A DNA stretch of 64,000 nt. Origin: Selaginella moellendorffii (taxonomy: Eukaryota; Streptophyta; Lycopodiopsida; Selaginellales; Selaginellaceae). The translations under genes and the position numbers were made by a program. The notes under the pieces were generated by a model. The model searched no databases. It saw only the letters and a list, made by a program, of their open reading frames with translations, and was not told the DNA's origin. This document shows, in pieces, positions 56,501-64,000 of the stretch; within the stretch, counting starts at the first letter, position 1, and each line of letters begins with the position of its first letter. The stretch covers positions 408,693 through 472,692 of the forward strand of contig NW_003314284.1 in NCBI RefSeq assembly GCF_000143415.4. The letters are read 5' to 3'.

Positions 56501-58138
56501 GTTATACAGCACTTATAGAAAGGTAAAGACTATATTGTTTCTAATGTTTGCCAACGCATGGTGTGCAGCTACATTCCGAAACTAACAAAGTCTTTGCGGG
56601 ATAGCTGCGAGGTTGTTCGAAGGCAAACGTTTGTACTTCTGGCTAGATTACTTCAGGTTTGTGTGTTATCTGAGTTATCACCTTTAACCGTGCTATGCTA
56701 ACAGCGGGACTACGTCAAATGGAGGGGATTGCTGTTTCATAGATTTCTTCTTGCATTAGTTGACGAGTCTCCCAAAATATGTCAAATTGCTGACTTCCTG
56801 TTCGGAAACATTCTCAAAAGTAAGATCCGTTTGTTGCAGTCTTTATTTTGATTTCTATGATGGTTTGCAGCGAAGGCCCCATTGCTGGCATACAACAGCT
56901 TCGTTGAGGCTATTTTTGTTCTCAACGATTACCAAGGACAGTCTAGTGGTAGTAGTGCTCTTCAGTCCTCAGAAAGCGAGCGCGATCTTTTCTCTCTCAG
57001 GTAATCACAATATTCTTTTATACCTTTCTCATGTTCGGTCTGCTTACAGAGGAAGCACTCAAGCTGTGGTTTCAAAGAGAATGTACATGTATACAACGCT
57101 ATTAAAGCAAATGAGTCCCGAGCATCTTCTTGCGACCTCGGCAAAGCTATGTGCAGAAGTTTTAGCTGGTGCCGCTGATGGTGTGATTGACATCTCTACA
57201 ATTTCTGGAAAATGCGTTGTTGAGGTGCGTTAGTGCGCTAGCAGTTTCCTTACACTAAGGTGCTTCTCATGGTTTACAGGATGCCCTGAAAATATTAGCA
57301 TTAAAAGAAATGAGGCTCGGAGGTAACAAAGCATCCTCTAATGTGGCAGAACAAGCTGACGAAGAGGAGAATGCTGCTACTTTTGCTGCTGTGAAGGGCA
57401 AGGTTGTTACCCAGCTTGCCAAAAGAAATCTCGTTCAAAATGCGATTCCTATCTTTATAGAGCTGAAGCGGTAAGCTAGCCTATTCAAGGGATTCCTTCT
57501 TATTACATGTTTGTGTACTGTGCAGTCTACTTGAAAAAAGCAGCAGTCCACTCCTGGGTGCACTAATGGACTGTATGCGCTCAATGCTCAAAGATTTTAA
57601 GAACGAAATCGAGGAAATGTTGGTGGCAGACAAGCAGCTTTTGAAGGAGCTCATCTATGATATGCAGAAGCACGAGGCCGCTAAAGCGCGCGCTAAGGCT
57701 GCAGCAGCTGTACAACCAGAGCCGCAAAAGCAACAATTTGGGGGTACAGCCGCTGGCAAGCCACACGAAGAAGCTGCCAGGCCGCCTGTTCTTTCCGCCT
57801 TGAAAAAGACGCCAGCAGGGAGAGCTCGAGTGACTTGGCTAGACCAAACACCTCAACTTAGGGGGCTCTCATCAGCAGGTTTTATTTCACCTGGAGCTCT
57901 CAGGAGTCGCGGTGGCATTGCTGCTGTAGTCTCTCCTCAAATTCTAGTTGGTGCCGTCGGGGACATCGCTGCTGCTGCCACCGCGGCCTCCGTCCTACAA
58001 GACGCTGCAACTGGAAAGTCTACACCTCTCCGAGCAATGTCGTTGCCAAGGCTACGTACTGCTGGAAACAGATGGCAAGGTGGGACTGCGATTTGCATGC
58101 ATGCAAGTCCCATGCAACTGCCGGTTGATCAACTATAA
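53555..58138 (+). CDS. CAP-D3: Condensin II subunit CAP-D3
   Basis: Nine exons (53555-55195, 55249-56370, 56431-56522, 56569-56656, 56705-56819, 56871-56999, 57049-57224, 57280-57470, 57526-58138) join in frame to 1388 residues, close to the family length. It is a HEAT-repeat subunit of the condensin II complex that compacts chromosomes. Family hallmarks are visible in the second half: LLQRDYVKWRGLLFHRFLL (across an exon junction), VDESPKICQIADFLFGNILK, APLLAYNSFVEAIFVLNDY and YTTLLKQMSPEHLLATSAKL. Between residues 120 and 175 is a low-complexity, basic/acidic insert. The C-terminal exon is Ala- and Pro-rich with possible phosphorylation sites. Confidence 0.92.
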
Positions 58139-58245
58139 AACGTCGTCCTCGTCCCGCAGCTCTCCTCACCAGGCAGGCAAGTTTCCAAGTTCTCGTCTTT
58201 TCTTCCTCACCAAGCCGAGAGTTTTTTGTTTTTCTCCTTAGGAGA

Positions 58246-58593
58246 ATGGCCGGCAGTGCGAAGCTTTTGGGCGTGGCAGCGCTGCTGCTGCTGGTGCTCG
58301 TCGCGGTGGCGGACGCGAGGAGGCAGTCCCCGGCGTCGAGGCGGTGCCGGGAGCTGGCACAGCAGCTTCAGAAATGCGAGAGCATCACTCCTCTCCCGCA
58401 GGAGTGCTGCAGCATGGCCGACGAATACCGTCGCAAGTGCCGCAGCAGCTCTCGCGGCAGGAGAGCCCGGATTGACGAGGAGATCCTCGACCGCTGCCGC
58501 GACGAGCATCGCCGCCGCCAGGACGAGCTCGATGAGGACGACGACTTCTTCGTTGGCGACAGCGATGGTGATGAGGTCCACCACTACAGTTAA
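58246..58593 (+). CDS. Small secreted Cys-containing protein of unknown function
   Basis: 115 residues, no intron in the coding part. A clear signal peptide (LLGVAALLLLVLVAVADA, cleavage near residue 24) is followed by a basic region with six Cys at 34, 44, 54, 55, 65 and 84 (C-x9-C-x9-CC-x9-C-x18-C). An acidic tail (DELDEDDDFF) ends in HHYS. The central C..CC spacing recalls the lipid-transfer/2S albumin fold, but the full eight-Cys pattern is missing. It lies 107 bases downstream of CAP-D3 on the same strand. No family assigned. Confidence 0.6.
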   Translation: MAGSAKLLGVAALLLLVLVAVADARRQSPASRRCRELAQQLQKCESITPLPQECCSMADEYRRKCRSSSRGRRARIDEEILDRCRDEHRRRQDELDEDDDFFVGDSDGDEVHHYS

Positions 58594-58889
58594 GCAAGTT
58601 CTCTTATTTTTCTCCTTAATCTTTGTACGAAACTTTGGCGTCTAAATGATTTCTTCCTTGCAGATCAGAGGAGCGGATTTTTCTGAAAAGATGGATCTCG
58701 CAGTGAAGAACACAGTAACACCGATAAGTAGTAGAAGAATAACGTGTTACTCTCGCTTTTAATTTAATTAAAACCTTATACAATCACCTTCGCGGTTTTT
58801 GTTTGAATCTAGACCGTTGGATTTGGTTGTCGTTACAACTGTAGGGAGTGGAGCTCAGGAACCCTCCAGGATTGTTGGAGGCCGTCGCC

Positions 58890-60078
58890 ATGGACGACTA
58901 CGTGATGCATATGACGCGCGTGAGCTTGCTGGACCAGCGGCTCGAAGAGAATCCTCTCAATGCCAAGGTAATCGCATCTATAGATCGATCGAATCCACTG
59001 GGAAATCTTCGATCAATCAGGTCAAGAAGCTTGTGATCAGCCGGATGATGTACGCTGGGAGAGCGGTCAAGGAGACGGACAAGGAGCGAATGACAAGTAG
59101 TCGAATAGATTCTTTTCACTCCAAATATATCTCCTTTCTTTCGCAGATTATCACCAGGAAATGCTCCACAAGATCGCTGGCAAACTCGACAAAGTCTCTG
59201 GCTTTCTTCTCATCTATCCGACCTGTTGTCTACATTTGGTCGAGGTAGAGATTTTTCTTTTTTTTTCTCGATTCAAATCTTTGATCCACAGGCCGAGACT
59301 GTGATCTTGATGCAACTTCTCAAGAATTTGCATGCTGACACCCGGCACCTCGATTCAGTTTGCCTTCTCTCCTTCACGGAAGATGTGAGGCTCAAGTTCT
59401 AGCTATCCTTCTGTAGAAACTTATGGTTTTTCTCTGTTAGAACTGTCCAGGTGCCATACCGTTCTTTCACGAGCTGGATGACGGGGTTTATAAACTCGTC
59501 AAACATGGGACCTTACGATCCTCATCCGAAAAACAGCCTACTTACAGCGGTAAGTTGTAGCAAACCATCGGATTCGTGAGAGACGTTGGCGTTTCTCTCC
59601 AGGTCTCCGAGCTGAATGTTAATATGCTGAAATGGGGAAGGCAGCTATCGGAAATGGACGAGGTACGCTCCTTTTCTATTTTTCCGATGCTTTTTCTTTG
59701 TGGATTGATTTTTTTGGTTTGCTCAGGAACAAAGATTGGTTTCACTCGATTCTGTCCGGACAGCTGCCGAAGAGCTTCTTCCTGATGATGCGGGAGTTAT
59801 AAGTGGAAGTAAGTAGTAGTTTCCGTTACTTTGGCTAAAATTCCTCGCAGTTATTTTGGCCGAAGATGCTCCCAAGCTCAAGGACGTTCTGGAGCTGTAT
59901 GATCAACCTCTGGATGACATGATATTTGATGCAGATATCCTTTATTTTTTCTTTCAGTTTTACTACATGCTTTTTCTTGACAGAATCTTCACAGCTTGTA
60001 TGGCCCAAACCAAAAGCACCATTTTCATTGTCCCCACCTACAATATATTTCACTCCACCTGCATCTCAAGCTGCTTGA
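58890..60078 (+). CDS. TEX47-like protein (BLUF-like fold; putative sperm/flagellar-lineage gene)
   Basis: Nine exons (58890-58967, 59021-59096, 59147-59244, 59292-59384, 59451-59549, 59603-59662, 59727-59808, 59851-59934, 59993-60078) join in frame to 251 residues. The core reads KLVISRMMYAGR, MLHKIAGKLDKVSGFLLIYP, LHLVEAETVILMQLLKNLH and LLSFTEDVPYRSFTSWM. This resembles animal TEX47, a testis protein with a BLUF-like ferredoxin fold, in which the LLLIYPT..HLLE and DIP.R.F..W blocks are typical (recalled, not searched). Exon 5 must begin at 59451 (acceptor CCAG) rather than at the nearer AG to keep the frame. The last intron appears to be AT-AC. In a plant with flagellate sperm such a gene would be plausible. 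Confidence 0.6.
59935..59992 (+). other. Putative U12-type AT-AC intron of the TEX47-like gene (58 bases)
   Basis: The donor is ATATCCTTTA, the full U12 5' splice consensus. A TTTCTTGAC branch-site-like element (59973-59981) lies 11-12 bases before the AC acceptor at 59991-59992. Removing the segment keeps the reading frame and gives a Pro-rich C-terminus (ELVWPKPKAPFSLSPP) ending at 60078. No GT donor is available at this position, and reading through gives an atypical Phe/Tyr-rich frame. Confidence 0.7.
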
Positions 60079-60514
60079 ATATGTAACTAGCTAAAGCAAT
60101 AAGTTTATGAATTTTCATTTTTATTTGTATAGGTAAATATTTTGTGTTCTTTATTTATTATTGATATATAATAAAAAAATGTAAATAATTTATAATAAAA
60201 CTAATTTTACTTTATATTAAATTTAATATCAATGATTGCTATTTTGATGATTTAAATCTTAGTATGGGTTTTTTTAATTAAAGTTATTAAATTTTGTTAT
60301 TTATTCTTATAACATTATTTTTCTACTAATTTGAGCTGAAAGTTTTATTTTCTAATTTTTATCTCTAAAAAAAATTGATACCAAAAAAGACATCTATATT
60401 AAATAATAAATCACTGGAAGAAACTTCAAAATAAATATTTACACAATATCATTTCTCTATCAATATATATTTGTAATTATTATATTACTTATACATCTAT
60501 ATACATGTATTTAT
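60079..60514. other. AT-rich intergenic DNA
   Basis: No gene seen. The base composition changes sharply right after the TEX47-like stop, marking the start of the repeat-rich end of the window. Confidence 0.4.
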
Positions 60515-60810
60515 AGAAGACAGCTAAGGTCCTTTAGTTGAGGAATCTAAAGGAACATTAAGAGGAGGCATTAGTGGATTTGTAAGCAATGCAATTTGTT
60601 CATGATCACTTTGTACAAAGTGCTTTAGCTGCTATACATGCATAATTTCTAGAGGATTTATTAATTGAACGTCGTGTTAAACCTCATAAATTTGCAGTCC
60701 AACTTGCCACAACACTCAATATAGTTCCTTCCACTGAGTAAGAAGCCCCTGAAACAAACTATAAAATTGGGAAAATGAACAAACATTAAATCATTCATGT
60801 AGTGTATGTA
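60515..60810 (-). mobile_element. Decayed gypsy fragment related to the 17-22 kb element
   Basis: This segment aligns over about 300 bases with 17420-17700 of the full element (end of integrase and 3' internal region). Shared pieces include CCTCATAAA-TTGCAGTCCAACTTG and AGAGGAGGCAT. Many substitutions and indels; no LTR present here. Confidence 0.75.
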
Positions 60811-61051
60811 GTTTTCACCCTTTACCCTATAATGATTTATTATATGATAACTACAAACGCTTGGACATATAGGAAGGTAGTAGAGTGGAACTAGACCCTT
60901 TATTAGTCCTTAACTCGGCATTCTCTCTGCTGCGATTGCCGAGCTTGTGCTAGTCCGAATTGGAAACCTTGAGGAGGGATTTTGTGCCGAGGGCTGGGTT
61001 ATTGGTTGCAATGATGTCTACTAGCACCAAGGTACACACTATATTTCTATA

Positions 61052-61429
61052 TCAATTTGATCTGACGAGTGTATCTTTAACTCTCCTAGAAATAGAGGTT
61101 ACTCTCGAAGAAACAAAGTAGGATATGTGTATGTATTGTGTGAAGACTGTTCTACATACATGTCCGTCAAGATGCACTTGCGGGTACTCTCTTTGTACTT
61201 TTGCATGCAAGAATTTTTCAGATTTCAAGCACAAACACTTGCAATTGGGCAATTTTATTTGAAAATGCCCATGTGCTGCCACTACTTCCACCCGGGATGC
61301 ATCAACTTGTGGCTGGATTCACACACCTCTGTTTTGGCATCATGGAAGATGGAGATATCCATGCTCTTGAAGGAGAGTAACCTTCGTTTCTAGGAGAGTT
61401 AAAGATACACTTGTCAGATCAAATTGATC
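61052..61429. repeat. Inverted-repeat-bounded segment (arms about 60 bases)
   Basis: The left arm (61052-61112) and right arm (61370-61429) are reverse complements over about 60 bases with a handful of mismatches; shared core GTATCTTTAACTCTCCTAGAAA. They enclose a RING-H2 fragment. The layout suits a small TIR element or a hairpin-forming inverted duplication; no target-site duplication could be confirmed. Confidence 0.75.
61127..61393 (+). pseudogene. RING-H2 zinc-finger gene fragment between the inverted repeats
   Basis: The open frame has an incomplete first Cys pair (CEDC) and later CCHYFHPGCINLWLDSHTS, the Cys/His core of ATL-type RING-H2 ubiquitin ligases. The final CPLC pair is replaced by other sequence, so the finger is broken. 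The source gene is not in the window. Confidence 0.6.
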
Positions 61430-63587
61430 CAGGAGGAGCTAGGGTTTTGTGAGAATGCTTGCGATCTTCGGGAAATCGATGGCGCAAGCACTTGAGCAGC
61501 TTAGTGTAGCTTGTGGTGACCATGATGAAGGAGAAGATCAGGAAGCGAGGTGTTGGAGGAGGCAATGGGTTTGTGTTTTTATACAATGGCAGAGATTGTG
61601 TCTTACACTGGCTAGTGACAAAAACCTTGGTGGTGTCATAAGTATAAGGATAGAATTTCTAAGTGTTATTAGCGAAACATACTTAACCTGGTAAGGAGTT
61701 TAAATCTTGTTGTGTCTTATACTGGCTAGTGACAAAAACCCCTGTAATATTAAACTTGGTACCTTAATATTTACTACACCAAGAAACTCTCACTATCATT
61801 ACCAAATGTGTTAGTTCCATTTAGTGTTGACCATTGTGAGCACCAATTTAGTGCCACTCCATATTTAGTAAATTTTCGTGATTGTTGGGCCACAAGTGGG
61901 ACCATAACAACACTATAATTTATTATTGTCCACCTTTGGAGTAATGAAATTGTCAGCCTTTATTAGTCCTTCTTATGCTAGTGAAATTGTCCTAAATATG
62001 ATGGTGTTGTGACTAGATTTGTTAGCTTCCACTATCTGACTATGTCTTACACTGGCTAGTGACAAAAACCCTAGTGGTGTTATAAGCATAAGGATAGAAT
62101 TTCTAAGTGTAAGCATGTTTCATTCTTTTCTAAATTTGCTAATCTATAGAATGTGGAAATTGTCTTGAACATGATGGTGTTGCTCTATCAGTTTTGCGGA
62201 TAACTCTCCAGCTTAGATAGTGTCTTTGTCAAGGTGAATGCTGACATGGGTGGAAGATTAGACTCCACGTCTAGGCAATGTCATGCTGCCCGTAGAAAAA
62301 GTTTTCTATGCTCACAATCCTGGAATTGACAAGTAAGTTGGCCCCTTTTTTTTTGTTTTTTTTTTCTAACCATCTATAGAAACCATCTATAGAATGTGGA
62401 AATTGTCCTGAACATGATGGTGCTGCACATATATCCCTTATACTTACCTTTACCCTTAAACTTTAGAAATGCTCTAGAATCTTTAATGAACATTCCCCGG
62501 CAAAGCATACAAGTACGACCAATCAAAGTCATGGATTCTTGTTTACAGAGAAAGCGACCACCAGCTTTCTCCTTGTTTCTCCCCTGGCACAGCGGTGGCT
62601 GGAGCAAACCAAGGATTGCAGCAGCTCAGGTAAGAGGAGGTATCAATCTTAGATGGTCTGCCCGAGGTTTGGTTGAGTGTATAAAGTGAAAACTAAGAGT
62701 GAGGGATTTGCAACCCTAAAGAGCAGCAACACCTCCTTGTTTCTCCCCTGGCACAGCAGTGGCTGGAGCAAACCAAGGATTGCAGCAGCTTAGGTGATCT
62801 AGTGCCACTTCATATTTAATACATTTTCATGATTGTCTCAGAGACTAACTTCTAGGACAAGGTGAAAGCTTTTGTTGTGGAATGTATTGTTCCCACATTC
62901 AATTTTGAGCCACTCCAGCCATTACAGCGGCCATTTGATAGGATCTCCAACTAGATGACTTTACTCTAGATGTGTTTCCCATTAGCTATTTATGAAAAGT
63001 GTAAAAATTGATGGCTTTTCAAACTATTGACCACTTAAGTGTCTCTTATTTTATTTTATTTTCCTTTGCAATGAAGTACAATGTGATAGATTGTCGGATG
63101 GCTGATAGTTTGTCGGCTGGTCATTGAACGTTATCTCTCAGTGCGCTTGGCGGTTATGTACCGGCAGCTGCAAACAAAATTGGAGCAAGATTCCCATTAA
63201 CTATTTATGAAAAGTGTCTAGATCTGCTAATCTATAGAATGTGGAAATTGTCTTGAAAATGATGGTGTTTTTGCCTCACCTTTTTCTCCAAGTGGATTTC
63301 TTTTGGGCTTTACTTGGGCTCCCAGATTTCCCAACTCGTCAAGAACAACTAGATAAATCAAAAGATCATCTAAATTTCCACATTCCCAATACATCGTTAG
63401 CAACAATCCTTCCATGGAGGCAAAAGCCAAATGAGTGTAACACATTTGGACTAAAAGCTTCAACTCGAAAAGTCGAGAGTGGGAGTGGAACTCTTAACGA
63501 AGGGCTCGAGGAACAAGCACGAAGCAAGCAATAAGTGAGTCTCAAAAAAAAGGGACATGAGAGGACCAACATATGACACATAGAAGA
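61430..63587. repeat. Region of short dispersed repeats, no intact gene
   Basis: Three families recur. ACTGGCTAGTGACAAAAACC occurs near 61608, 61720 and 62050. TATAGAATGTGGAAATTGTC followed by TGAACATGATGGTG or a variant occurs near 62151, 62391 and 63233. A block with TTGTTTCTCCCCTGGCACAG and GCTGGAGCAAACCAAGGATT occurs near 62570 and 62735. The pattern suggests decayed repeats from a shared source. No family name is assigned. Confidence 0.6.
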
Positions 63588-64000
63588 GTTCAAGATGGAG
63601 TTTGAGATGGACTCGAGATGGACTCGAGATGGAGTTCGAGATGGACCCAAGATGGAGTCTGAGATGAAGTCCGAGATGGACCCAAGATGGAGTCCGAGAT
63701 GGATTCGAGATGGAGTTTGAGATGGAGTTCAAGATGGACCTGAGATGGACCTGAGATGAAGTCCGAGATGGACCCGAGATGGAGTCTGAGATGGACCCGA
63801 GATGGAGTCCAAGATGGAGTTCAAGATGGAGTCTAAGATGGAGTTCAAGATGGACCCGAGATGGAGTTCAAGATGGACCCGAGATGGATCTAAGATGGAG
63901 TCTGAGATGGACCTGAGATGGAGTCCGAGATGGACCTGAGATGGAGCCCAAGATGGAGTCTGAGATGGACTTAAGATGGAGTTTGGGATGGACCCGAGAC
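63588..64000. repeat. 12-base minisatellite, continues past the window
   Basis: Over 400 bases of degenerate 12-base units of the GAGATGGACCCG / GAGATGGAGTCC kind; an 11-base form occurs at the start. The period is a multiple of three, so several frames stay open, but the content is low complexity and I do not call it a gene. Confidence 0.9.

Noticed and set aside
59441-59549. Alternative exon 5 start of the TEX47-like gene at the nearer AG (59440)
   Set aside because: It puts the exon in a frame that breaks at the next junction; the CCAG acceptor at 59450 gives a continuous frame and a matching motif.
63588-64000. Direct repeats resembling a CRISPR-like array
   Set aside because: Units are 12 bases with no spacers, in a plant genome; this is a minisatellite.

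Overview
The window is nuclear DNA of a land plant. The reasons are multi-exon genes with very short GT-AG introns (mostly about 45-90 bases), plant-specific families (MYB-CC and other GARP transcription factors, PR-1, a POLYCHOME-like protein, the plant cap N7-methyltransferase 2 type), LTR retrotransposons and nuclear tRNA genes. The compact introns and a gene resembling the animal sperm protein TEX47 suggest a seedless plant with swimming sperm. Selaginella (a lycophyte) is my best guess; this is inference, not a database result.

Layout. 0.6-5 kb: a transportin-3/MOS14-like nuclear import receptor (-). 5-16 kb: an intact C2orf69-like gene (+) converging on a cluster of six-exon NAD(P)H reductases of the DFR/CCR-like extended SDR family (-). 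I reconstructed four full-length copies here (A, B, C, E), one 5' fragment (D), and five decayed pieces of the C2orf69 neighbour, two of them inverted. Part of the array is a recent tandem duplication of about 3.7 kb. 17.2-22.2 kb: a defective Ty3/gypsy element (-) with 175-base LTRs. 22.2-26.4 kb: AT-rich DNA with a Copia relic. 26.4-28.7 kb: a fifth intact reductase (F), a further C2orf69 scrap and a decayed reductase (G).

29-60 kb is ordinary gene-dense sequence: MYB-CC factor, 11-beta-HSD-like SDR, mRNA cap methyltransferase with a long tandem-repeat tail, tRNA-Glu, dephospho-CoA kinase, STAR/KH protein, SET-domain lysine methyltransferase, PR-1, POLYCHOME-like protein, tRNA-Phe, a GARP factor with an EAR-like end, a second MYB-CC factor, condensin II CAP-D3, a small secreted Cys protein, and a TEX47-like gene whose last intron looks like a U12-type AT-AC intron. 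60-64 kb is repeat-rich: a second gypsy relic, a RING-H2 gene fragment between inverted repeats, dispersed short repeats and a 12-base minisatellite that runs off the window end.

The genes are mostly unrelated housekeeping and regulatory functions. The coherent unit is the reductase cluster, which grew by DNA-level copying of a convergent gene pair: the reductase was kept repeatedly, while the C2orf69 partner was kept once and lost in every other copy. No prokaryotic-type system (operon, CRISPR, phage) is present.
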